Assembly: GCF_011303555.1 (NCBI RefSeq)
Contig: NZ_CP049868.1
Location: 3,658,001-3,722,000, forward strand
Length of the DNA stretch: 64,000 bases
Direction: 5' to 3'
Source of the DNA: Pedobacter sp. HDW13
GTDB taxonomy: Bacteria > Bacteroidota > Bacteroidia > Sphingobacteriales > Sphingobacteriaceae
The notes under the pieces are model-generated. The model saw nothing but the letters and a program-made list of their open reading frames with translations, was not told the DNA's origin and did no database searches. A program made the translations under genes and the position numbers. Each line of letters opens with the position of its first letter. Position 1 is the first letter of the stretch. Positions 10,611 to 20,354 of the stretch are shown here, in pieces.

Positions 10611-11696
10611 ATGGAAAAGATAAAATGTTTAATCTATCCTTTTCTCCTTGTGACGGTCTTATACCTAAGCTCGTGCACTAGAGATGACGATTATAAAAAG
10701 TTTGCAGCTGGCGGAGAGCGTTCTTATCCTGGTAAGCCAACCGCTGTAATTGCACAAACAGGAAATAAACGGGTTTTGTTAAAAGTAGCACTGGGACCAG
10801 ATCCATTGGTCGCCCGAATTAAATTATATTGGAACAATCGCGCCGATTCCCTGGAGGTTCCTGTTGTAAGAAGTAATGGAGATACCGTAAGGGTTTTTGT
10901 TGATCAGCATCTCAACGAAGGCACCAATAATTTTGAGGTGTACACTTTTAACTCCAGAAATGACAAATCGATAGTGACTAATGTTTCTGGAAATATGTTC
11001 GGCGATAACTATCTAAGTACAGTACCCAAAACCAACAGGCCCATAACCTCCGTTGCTTTAAGTGCTTTTCCCTTTATAACCATCAATTGGGGTACAGCAC
11101 TAATCAGTGAACAGTATATAGAAATAAAATATACTGATGTAAGCGGAACAGCTCAGACCCTCACTGTCCCTTCTCCATCGGTATCAACGAAGCTACCCAA
11201 CTATAAAGCAGGAACTGCAATCACTTACCGCTCTATTTATGCACCAGATGCGACTTCTTTCGATGTGATATCGGCTTCAGCCAGTCCGGTAGATATGTCT
11301 GCAGCAAGCTATACGGCGGCCACATCAGGCTACTTATACCAACCTACAGGATCTAAAGTGTTAACTGCGGTAAAAACCTGGGTGCCTAGCGGGACAAATG
11401 GTATCGTCATTGGTTTTGCCGATTTGGCCAGTACAGGTTATAAAGCGTTAATTGTGGTAAACCCAGATAATACCTTAACCATTACCGCTGCTCCTGGTCC
11501 ACCATTGGCTACTGGTGCACCTTATACCATGTTTACTGCTGGCCTGCCAACCCCATATACACCAAATGCGGCGTTCCCGGGGTCTACCTCGTGTAACAAT
11601 ACCTACGATCCGGTTACCAAAACTTACAAGGTGAGATATGGTACAGGCACGGCAGGATCCTATCGTGTAGTTGAAGAGATCATCACCCTTAATTAA
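10611..11696 (+). CDS. DUF4998-type surface lipoprotein
   Basis: 361 residues with a lipoprotein signal ending LSSCTRDDD. The next ~200 residues match the feel of DUF4998 (YPGKPTAVIAQTGNKRVLLK, then IKLYWNNRADSLEV). The C-terminal third is a beta-rich, Thr/Pro/Gly-rich region compatible with a DUF4361 or carbohydrate-binding fold; I could not name it. It is the last gene of the SusC operon, 36 bp after the previous gene and followed by a strong terminator at 11733. It is probably an accessory glycan-binding protein on the surface. Confidence 0.75.
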   Translation: MEKIKCLIYPFLLVTVLYLSSCTRDDDYKKFAAGGERSYPGKPTAVIAQTGNKRVLLKVALGPDPLVARIKLYWNNRADSLEVPVVRSNGDTVRVFVDQHLNEGTNNFEVYTFNSRNDKSIVTNVSGNMFGDNYLSTVPKTNRPITSVALSAFPFITINWGTALISEQYIEIKYTDVSGTAQTLTVPSPSVSTKLPNYKAGTAITYRSIYAPDATSFDVISASASPVDMSAASYTAATSGYLYQPTGSKVLTAVKTWVPSGTNGIVIGFADLASTGYKALIVVNPDNTLTITAAPGPPLATGAPYTMFTAGLPTPYTPNAAFPGSTSCNNTYDPVTKTYKVRYGTGTAGSYRVVEEIITLN

Positions 11697-11732
11697 TTTT
11701 TTTGAAGAGTTTTTAAGTAATAATAAGCGTGT

Positions 11733-11770
11733 GAAAATACCTGAGCGGTGAGCTCGGGTATTTTCATTTT
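11733..11770 (+). terminator. Rho-independent terminator after the SusC operon
   Basis: Fourteen-bp stem GAAAATACCTGAGC (11733-11746) / GCTCGGGTATTTTC (11752-11765) with one G-T wobble and a 5-nt loop, followed by ATTTT. It separates the SusC operon from the next DUF5054 transcription unit. Confidence 0.85.
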
Positions 11771-11881
11771 ATCGATAGACCTTAAGAGTCCATTACATCC
11801 TGATGCTGTGCCTCAAAGAAGACTGCCTCAGCGCTGGCTATTTTTTAATAACCAGATAATGTCATATTTATTAGGTTATCA

Positions 11882-11963
11882 TTCGCAAATTGACATTTTT
11901 TTTTCGCAAAGAGTCTGAAAGAAACGCTGGAGGTACCTTAGCTTTATCTAACCAAATGTAAAC
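11882..11963 (+). promoter_or_regulatory. Composite operator/promoter, copy 2
   Basis: TTCGCAAA at 11882-11889 and 11903-11910 (period 21 bp), 28 bp, then TAGCTTTA at 11939-11946, and AACCAAATGTAAAC at 11950-11963, which would be the first transcribed bases. The 14-nt last part is identical in copy 3 (59687-59700). The start codon at 11967 follows within ~21 nt of the -7 box, so the leader is very short here. Confidence 0.8.
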
Positions 11964-11966
11964 CAC

Positions 11967-14735
11967 ATGAAAGCAATTAGATATCGTCCTGGCTTTGCCT
12001 TTATTCTCAAATGCCTCAAGTTTTCCATAATTAGCCTCTTTATTTTTTGGCTAAGCTCAGCCAACGTTTCTGCGCAGTATATTAATGGTAGTATAGCTAA
12101 TTCGCCAATACCGGTAAGGTACACCAATCCGTTATCTGCTAAAAAAGTGCCGATGGTAACAGATATCTGGGTAGTATTTAAAACGCATTTCGATCTGGGA
12201 TTTACTGATCTCCCTGAAAACGTTTTTAAGCGATACCGGGAAGAAATGATGGATAATGCATTAAGCATTATTGAAAAAAGTAAAACACAACCAAAAGAAA
12301 AGCGCTTTGCCTGGACTGTTTCGGGCTGGCCACTGGAGGCACAAATACTGGGGCCGCTGCAAACGCCCGAAAGAAAAGCAAGAATTGAAAAAGCCATAAA
12401 AGAAGGTACACTGGTTGTTCATGGCCTTCCTTTTACCACACATACAGAATCGCTTGATTATGAAGACCTCGTACGGGGTCTTGGTTTTTCTTCTGCAGTA
12501 GCCAAGAAATACGGTGTTCCATTACCCATTAGTGCCAAAATGACTGATGTACCCAGTCATTCCTGGATTATGCCAACTTTATTAAAAAATGCAGGCATAC
12601 AATTTTTGCAATTGGGCTGTAACCCAGCCAGCCAATACCCACGTTTTCCAGAGCTTTTTTGGTGGGAAGGTGCTGACGGGTCGAAAGTATTATGCAATTA
12701 TACAGCAGAATATGGTTCTGATATCAAACCAACGCCTAACTGGCCATGTAAAAATTACCTGGCTATGCAAATGACGGGCGATAACCATGGACCACCAACA
12801 GCAGCGGAGATAGATAAGCTCCTGGCTTACGCTGCCAAAGAGTTGCCAGGTGTGAAAATCCATTTTGGAACACTTGATGATTTTGCTAAAGCTGTACTTG
12901 CTGAGAATCCGAATCTTCCAACCGTAAAGGGGGATTGTCCCGATACCTGGATTCATGGCCTGCAATCCAATCCACAGGAAGCAAAAACCGGAAGAAATAT
13001 CCGTCCACTTGAATCAGCCCTGGATGGGTTAAATACACAAATGAAAGCTTGGGGTATCCCGGTTAAGTCTGTTGCCTCAAAGCTGGCTAAAGCTTATGAG
13101 CAAAGTTTGTTATATGCTGAACATACCTGGGGAATGAACGCCGAATATGGTCCACGCTATAGCTATGGCGATGCCTGGAAAAAATGGATGATAGCGGCAG
13201 CTGCAGAACCGCTCCCTGAAAATGATAACTATACCGCCCTTAAAAATAGTAATGCTTACCGGATAGAAAGTGGTAGTAAACGCAAATGGTTACGTTCATA
13301 TGATGATAAACGCCAGTATATCCACAACACGAATGATATTGTCCGTAAAGGACTAGATACAGACCTTAATCTATTGGCTGCATCAGTTAACAAGAAAGGC
13401 AAGCGTATTGTAGTTTATAATCCCTTGCCATGGAAAAGATCCGGAGTGATTGAAAATCCCTGGGTAAAAGGAACGTATTTTTATGTAAAAGACATACCCG
13501 CTTCTGGTTATAGCTCTTACGGCGCTAATGAGTTAAATGAAGGAAATTTTACAAACGATGAAGCTTCAACCTTTAGTACGCCATATTTCAAAGTAGTTTT
13601 TGATTTGAAAAAAGGTGGGATTGCCTCTTTAGTTGAAAAATCTACCGGCCGTGAATGGGTAGATCGATCCTCGAAATACGTTGTCGGACAATTTTTACAC
13701 GAACGATTCAGTTCTAATGAAGTAGATACCTGGTTTAATGCTTACAGTCGTGTAAAAACTGGTTGGGGCTTAAATGATCTTGGTAAACCTGGTATGCCTA
13801 AAGCATCGGAAATTCCATATCTAAATTTTACACCAAATGACTGGGAAATAAATGTCAAACACACACAAGTTGCAGATGTTGCTACATTAACAGCCGTATC
13901 AACAGATGGTTTTGCAAAAGGATATACTTTAAGATTTACCTTTCCGCGCAATATGGCTTATATCGATGTTAATTGGGCTGTGGATTCAAAAACACCAGAC
14001 AAGCAGGCGGAAGGAGGCTGGCTTTGTTTTCCTTTTAATGTAGAAAAACCGAGGTTCACCGTGGGCCGTTTAGGAGGGCCAATTGATCCTGCAAAAGATA
14101 TTATTCCAGGTACCAACAGGCACCTTATGGCGACCACTACCGGAGTCGCATTAACAGCGGCCAACAAATCTGAGGTAGTGCTAGCCTCATCAGATGCTCC
14201 ATTGATTAGTCTTGGGGAGCCCGGACTTTGGAAATATTCGATGGATTATGTGCCACGTATTCCATCCGTATTTGTTAATCTTTATAACAACATGTGGAAT
14301 ACCAATTTCGCTTTGTGGCAAGAGGGTTCATGGGATGAAAATGTACGTTTATGGTTGGTTGATAAGAGCACGCAAACAGTTGCGAACCTGACCCATTATG
14401 GGTGGGAAGCACGGGTACCTTTATTAACAGGTATAGCTGATGGTGCTCCAGGAGGATTGCCTGTAAGTAAAACTGGTATTTCCCTTTCAAAGACAGGTGT
14501 TTTAATTACTGCATTTGGCGAAAATCCAGATGGTGAGGGTACTATATTGCGTTTGTGGGAACAATCAGGTACTGGTGGTGTACTGAATGTTACCCTGCCT
14601 TCGGCTAAACAATTTCGTAAAGCTACGCCAGTAAACCTGCGTGGAGAAGTAAAAGGAAAAGCAATCCGTGTCATTAATGGCAATTTCAGCTGTTCAGTTA
14701 AGGCATTCGGACCGGTTAGTTTTGTATTGCAATAA
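11967..14735 (+). CDS. Secreted GH38-like (DUF5054-type) glycoside hydrolase, paralogue 2
   Basis: 922 residues. The signal peptide ends near VSAQ, followed by QYINGSIANSPIPV, a short mature N-terminus shared with paralogue 3. Catalytic-site candidates match the other paralogues: KTHFDLGFT (His74/Asp76), KMTDVPSHSW (aligned with the GH38 nucleophile segment), LFWWEGADGS, DTWIHG, and YAEHTWG. The C-terminal beta-sandwich has VVYNPLPWKRSG and ASLVEKSTGREW. It is the first gene of a three-gene tandem of paralogues and has its own promoter element directly upstream. The three probably act in the periplasm or at the surface on branches of one glycan imported by the SusCD system at 4204-9341. Confidence 0.82.
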   Translation: MKAIRYRPGFAFILKCLKFSIISLFIFWLSSANVSAQYINGSIANSPIPVRYTNPLSAKKVPMVTDIWVVFKTHFDLGFTDLPENVFKRYREEMMDNALSIIEKSKTQPKEKRFAWTVSGWPLEAQILGPLQTPERKARIEKAIKEGTLVVHGLPFTTHTESLDYEDLVRGLGFSSAVAKKYGVPLPISAKMTDVPSHSWIMPTLLKNAGIQFLQLGCNPASQYPRFPELFWWEGADGSKVLCNYTAEYGSDIKPTPNWPCKNYLAMQMTGDNHGPPTAAEIDKLLAYAAKELPGVKIHFGTLDDFAKAVLAENPNLPTVKGDCPDTWIHGLQSNPQEAKTGRNIRPLESALDGLNTQMKAWGIPVKSVASKLAKAYEQSLLYAEHTWGMNAEYGPRYSYGDAWKKWMIAAAAEPLPENDNYTALKNSNAYRIESGSKRKWLRSYDDKRQYIHNTNDIVRKGLDTDLNLLAASVNKKGKRIVVYNPLPWKRSGVIENPWVKGTYFYVKDIPASGYSSYGANELNEGNFTNDEASTFSTPYFKVVFDLKKGGIASLVEKSTGREWVDRSSKYVVGQFLHERFSSNEVDTWFNAYSRVKTGWGLNDLGKPGMPKASEIPYLNFTPNDWEINVKHTQVADVATLTAVSTDGFAKGYTLRFTFPRNMAYIDVNWAVDSKTPDKQAEGGWLCFPFNVEKPRFTVGRLGGPIDPAKDIIPGTNRHLMATTTGVALTAANKSEVVLASSDAPLISLGEPGLWKYSMDYVPRIPSVFVNLYNNMWNTNFALWQEGSWDENVRLWLVDKSTQTVANLTHYGWEARVPLLTGIADGAPGGLPVSKTGISLSKTGVLITAFGENPDGEGTILRLWEQSGTGGVLNVTLPSAKQFRKATPVNLRGEVKGKAIRVINGNFSCSVKAFGPVSFVLQ

Positions 14736-14823
14736 TTTATTATCAGTAGCCATGCATAGAGGCATATTTGATGTAATTGTTTTGGCTCATTACAACGCTA
14801 CTCTAAAGAAGGTCAGGTAAACT

Positions 14824-17501
14824 ATGGAAAGAAAAATAATAAATATTATAAAATGTATCTTGCCCATTTTATTATTAATTGGGCCTGTTAGGGGGAGTGC
14901 ACAATATATTAATGGCAATGTGCCCATATCGCCAATATCAGTACCCCCAATGCCTGCCAATTTATTGCCAGGAAAAAAAGCACCTGCGGTAACCGATGTA
15001 TGGGTTGTTTTTAAAACGCATTGCGATTTAGGTTACACCATGTCAGCTGAGAAGGTATTTAAGAAGTACCGCGAAGATATGATGGACAATGCGATTCGTT
15101 TAATAGAAAACGATCAACAGAAACCTGTGGAAGACCGGTTTAAATGGACAATTGCCGGATGGCCGATGAAAGGCGTTATACTTGGCCCTTTGCAAACTCC
15201 TGTTCGAAAACAGAAGGTGGAACAGGCACTCAGATCAGGTGCTATCAGCGTACATGCATTACCCGCCACTATAGAATCAGATGTAATGGAGCCGGAGGAT
15301 TATGTCCGTAGTTTGGTTTTTTCCTCACAAATTGCACGGGACTATGGGCATAAGTTACCCATTGCAGCGAAGATGACCGATGTGCCGGCACATAGCTGGC
15401 TTTTGCCTACATTGCTTCACCATGCAGGTATAAAATTTTTACAAATTGGCTGTAATTATACCGTGCAGCCCATGCGGCTTCCGCAACTTTTCTGGTGGGA
15501 AGGTCCCGATGGATCTAAAATACTGTGTAACTATACGCCTCATTACGGTTCGGGGGTAAAACCTCCGGAAAACTGGCCTTCGAAAAATTATTTGGCTGTA
15601 ATTATGACCCATGACAACGAAGGACCACCCTCACCCAAAGAAATTGAAGATGTTAAAAGGCAGGTTGCGGGGATGAAAGGTGTACGTTTGCATTTAACAG
15701 ATCTGGATGAGTACGCAAAAGTACTACTGAAAGAAAACCCTGAAGTGCCGACCATCCGGGGGACATGGTAGATCCCTGGATACATGGCGTGATGGCCATG
15801 CCACAGGAGTCAAAAACAGCAAGAACAGTTCGCCCGCTGGTGCCTGCTCTGGATATTTTCAATACCCAGCTTAAAAGCTGGGGTATTGGGGTAAGCCCGC
15901 TCGCATCTCCTTTAGCTCAAGCCTATGAAAACAGCATGCTCTTCAGCGAACATACTTTTGGAGCCTGGGGACCCAATGGTTATTTTTCACCTGATGGAAA
16001 AACAAACCTGGCTGATAAAAATTGTTATCTGTATAATGAGGCATTCTTAAGTGCAAAAAAAGAAGGTTTTTATAAAAGGTTTGAGTCCAGCTTCAGAGAC
16101 AAGGCACACTACATCAATGTTACTGACAGTATTGTTCGCGACAATTTTACTTCAAGGCTCAAATTATTGGCTGATAACGTAAGAACCAAAGCAGGCAACA
16201 TTATTGTGTATAACCCCTTGCCATGGAAGCACAGTGGGTTATTTGAGCTCAATGGAGAAAAGTATCTTGCCGAAAATGTTCCTGCCAACGGATACAAAGT
16301 AATTGAGTTGAGTGATACGAAATCAGTTAAAATCAAAAACAGCACAATTTTAACCACTCCTTTTTATACTGCAAAGTTCGATCTTAAAAAAGGTGGCATT
16401 GTATCATTATTTGATAAACGTACCGGCAAAGAACTGGTTGATCAGCAATCGAAATATGTACTTGGACAATTTTTGCATGAGCGCTTTAGTTATGCCCAAA
16501 CAAAAGATTACCATGATCGAAATTATACCAGGAATAACCCACACGCCGGGTTGAAACCCAATATGCCCGATGATATTGCCTACCAGGCGAGCACGCCTGC
16601 TGATTGGACAATGCAAACCACTCAATCACAAGCCGGCATCAGGGTTATACTCACCGCAACAAATGCAAACCCGATTGCCCAGGCAGTTGCGATTAGTTTT
16701 TCTTTTCCTAAAACATTGCCTTGGGTGGATATAGAATGGGAGATAATAAACAAAACGCCTAATACAGTGCCTGAGGGAGGGTGGCTTTGTTTTCCTTTTA
16801 AAGTGAATCAACCAAAATATCTCTTGGGGCGTTTAGGTGGTGCTATGGATTTGGCCAAAGATCAGATTGTGGGAGGTAACAGGTATTTATATGCAGTCCA
16901 AAGCGGTGCATCTATTGTAGCTCCTGATCAATCAGGAGCCGGTATTTGTGCTATCGATGCACCATTGTTAAGTTTTGGTGAACCGGGACTTTGGAAGTAT
17001 GATTATGATTATTTTCCAAAGCAACCCAGTGTTTTTGTAAACCTATACAACAATATGTGGAATACCAATTTTCCTTATTGGACAGAAGGCTCCTGGAGCG
17101 AAAGGGTACGGATTTGGGGTATTGCTCCAGAAGAGAAAATTGCCGAAAATCTTGCTGTACAGTCCGCAGAAGCAAGAACACCGATTATGGCTGTATTAGC
17201 CAGTGGAAAGGGGGTGAAACTTCCGCAATCGCAAACAGGAATTTCACTATCACGAAAAGGCGTGCTGGTAACTGCTTTTGGTGAAGATCCTGACGGTAAC
17301 AAAGGTACATTACTCCGGCTATGGGAGCAAGGTGGTAATAGTGGTATGGTTAGCGTTACGCTGCCTACGGGTAGACCGTTTCGTAAAGCGACACCGGTGA
17401 ATCTCCGTGGTGAGATAAGTGGAAAACCACTCAACATCATCCATGGGAAATTCAGCTATGAGATCAAGGCATTTGGACCGGTCAGTTTTATACTAGAATA
17501 A
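14824..17501 (+). CDS. Secreted GH38-like (DUF5054-type) glycoside hydrolase, paralogue 3 (one-base frameshift)
   Basis: Two frames (14824-15771 and 15765-17501) make one protein of ~892 residues. The signal peptide ends near GSAQ and the mature start YINGNVPISPISV resembles paralogue 2. The motifs KTHCDLGYT, KMTDVPAHSW, LFWWEGPDGS, VDPWIHG and FSEHTFG are all present. The break lies in the G run 15758-15762: adding one G restores TIRGDMVDPWIHGVMAMPQ, which matches paralogue 4 (TVKGDMVDPWIHGVMAMPQ) almost residue for residue. Everything downstream is intact, so the gene is probably functional in the cell. Paralogues 3 and 4 are much closer to each other than to 1 and 2, which suggests a recent tandem duplication. 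Note EHTFG in place of the EHTWG of the others. Confidence 0.8.
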
Positions 17502-17506
17502 TTGAT

Positions 17507-20175
17507 ATGCAAACAAAAAAAATAAAAACTTTAAAATATATTTTACTCGCTTTGTTACTTGGGGGATGATTAAGGCATCCGCACAAAATGGGCCGGTGTC
17601 CCCAATACCAGTGCCTGAACGCCCATCTAATTTATTACCTGGTAAAAAAGCACCAACTGTAACCGATGTCTGGGTGGTATTTAAAACCCACTGTGATTTA
17701 GGTTATACCACCTCTGCCAGGGAGGTATTTAAGGAATACCGGGAAAACATGATGGACCATGCCCTTGGTTTAATTGAGGCAGATAGAAAAAAGCCTGTTG
17801 ATGACCGGTTTAAATGGACGATTGCAGGATGGCCGATGAAAGGTGTTATCCTTGGACCATTACAAACTCCCGAGCGAAAACTGAAGGTGGAACAGGCACT
17901 TAGGGAAGGGACAATAAATGTACATGCCTTACCAGTTACCTTAGAATCGGACGCGATGGACCAGGAAGACTATGTTCGGGGATTGATCTTTTCTTCCCAG
18001 GTATCCAGAGCTTACGGTCATGAATTACCTATTGCAGCAAAAATGACTGATGTGCCTGCACACAGCTGGTTTTTACCTACTTTGCTTCAACAGGCGGGAA
18101 TTAAGTTTATACAAATTGGTTGTAATGGCTCATATCGGTCGCCCTTACTACCACAACTATTTTGGTGGATTGGCCCTGATGGATCAAAGGTATTATGTAA
18201 TTATACTACCAACTATGGTTCTTCGGCAAAACCACCAGTCAACTGGCCGTCAAAAAATTATCTCGCGGTTTTTATGACCTCTGACAACGAAGGACCGCCT
18301 TCTGCTAACGAAATTGAGGATGTTAAAAAGCAGGTAGCACAACTAAAAGGTGTAAAATTGCATTTTGCTACCTTGGATGAGTATGCGAAAGCAGTATTAG
18401 CTGAAAATCCTGCAATCCCAACAGTAAAGGGTGATATGGTTGATCCATGGATACACGGTGTGATGGCGATGCCACAGGCAACCAAAACAGCAAGGAATGT
18501 TCGGCCACTTGAAAGCGCGTTGGATGTTTTCAATACACAGCTGAATGGCTGGGGGGTAGCCGCGGGTTCCTTGTTAAAAGAACTTGGGGTTGCCTACGAA
18601 AACAGCATTCTGTTTGGTGAGCATACCTGGGGTGCAAAATCACCAGGTTGGGGTTTCTTTTCAATGGATGGTAAAACCAAGGGAATTGAACGCTACTTAT
18701 ACAATGATGCTTTTGTTAAAGCAAGGGAAGCTGGTTTCTATAAAAAATTCGAAGCCAGTTTTACAGATAAGGCGGCATACATCAATACTACCAATAGTAT
18801 TGTCTCAACGCAGCTGAATCGGCGGCTTAACCTATTGGCTAATTCGGTAAAGGCTAGTTCAGATGAATACATTGTATATAACCCATTGTCCTGGATACGC
18901 AGTGGTTTGGTTGTGGTAAGCGGTAAAAAAGTATGGGTCGATAATGTTCCGGCCAACGGTTATCTAACTATCTCCTTGCCAAAAGAAGCCGCGCCAACCC
19001 AGCTTAGCAATCCTTTGATGTTAAACACCCGTTTTTATACTGTTCGCTTTGATGTTAAAAGAGGGGGAATCGCATCAATGATAGAGAAGGCCAGTGGTAA
19101 AGAAATGGTAGATCAAAGTTCCAAATATGCACTAGGGCAATATCTTCACGAACGATTCAGTTACGCGCAGACTATTGAATATTACAACCGTTGTTGTAAT
19201 ACCAATAATTCTTTCAATACAACAAAGCCTAACATGCCCAAGGATATAACTTATGCTGCGATCACTCCTGATGACTGGGAGATACAGGTAGAGCACTCTT
19301 CCGCTGCAGATGTGGTAACCCTTACCTCAAAAAATAGCAGCCCTCTGTCCAAATCAGTTGCTGTTGTGTTTACCTTTAATACCACTCAACCTTTTGTAGA
19401 TGTAGAATGGAAGATTGATGGGAAGGTGGCTAACACAGTACCAGAAGGAGGATGGCTTTGTTTTCCATTTAATGTGAACAAACCTAAGTATATTCTGGGC
19501 CGTCTTGGTGGAGCAATGGATCTGGCTAAAGATCAGCTTGTGGGCGGAAATAGATATCTCTATGCTGTGCAAAACGGTGCATCTGTTGTTGCTCCGGATC
19601 ACTCAGGTATGGGCCTTTGTGCAATCGACGCCCCACTGCTGAGCTTTGGTGAGCCTGGACTTTGGAAATATGACTATAGTTATTTCCCCAAACAACCTAC
19701 CATGTTTGTAAATCTATACAATAACATGTGGAATGTCAATTTTCCTTACTGGACAGAAGGTTCGTGGACTGAAAGAGTAAGGATCTGGGGAATTCAGGCA
19801 GGTGTAAAAACTAATGAAAATCTTGCAATACAATCCTGGGAAGCAAGGCTGCCACTTATGACAGTGAAGGCGAGCGGCATGGGGACAAAACTCCCTTCAC
19901 GGCAAAGCGGTATTGTTATTTCGCGCAAAGGTATACTCGTTACTGCTTTCGGTGAAGATCCTGATGGTAACAAAGGTACGTTGCTTCGGTTATGGGAGCA
20001 AGGCGGCAATAGCGGTATAGTTAGTATTACGCTGCCTATAGGAGGTAGACCATTTCGTAAAGCGACACCAGTGAACCTCCGTGGTGAGAGAAGTGGAAAA
20101 CCCCTCGACATTATTCAAGGGAAATTCAGCTATGGTATTAAAGCATTTGGACCGGCAAGTTTTATTCTGGAGTAA
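17507..20175 (+). CDS. Secreted GH38-like (DUF5054-type) glycoside hydrolase, paralogue 4 (frameshift in signal peptide)
   Basis: The long frame opens at 17566, but that start lacks most of a signal peptide. An ATG at 17507, 6 bp after the previous stop, encodes MQTKKIKTLKYILLALLLGG and then runs into a stop exactly at the G run 17561-17565. One extra G fuses it to MIKASAQNGPVSPIPVP, giving a complete signal peptide and an ~889-residue protein. The motifs KTHCDLGYT, KMTDVPAHSW, LFWWIGPDGS, VDPWIHG, GEHTWG and IVYNPLSW parallel the other three. Conserved GGWLCFPFNVNKPKYILGRL near residue 630 is shared with paralogue 3. If the frameshift were real, the product starting at 17566 would lack an export signal and probably not reach its substrate. 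Confidence 0.8.
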
Positions 20176-20354
20176 ACGCTTAAATATGAGCAACCAAAAA
20201 ATGAGTGTTATAATGCGGGGGGAAATCAATTTGTGAAGCTCAATTTACACTTCAAATCTGATAATGAAGTAAGGGAAAAGGAATCCCTTCACATTTACTA
20301 AAAGCCTTAGCAGTAATGAAAAGACTTTAACAATTATACTCATAAAATTAAAAT

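Noticed and set aside
14396..14683. Long minus-strand frames inside the DUF5054 genes (also at 17075-17440 and 19794-20111)
   Set aside because: They recur at the same place in every paralogue as antisense shadows of a conserved coding region.
20217..20222. G6 run after DUF5054 paralogue 4
   Set aside because: Intergenic, no frame affected; used only as evidence that G6 runs are not always shortened.
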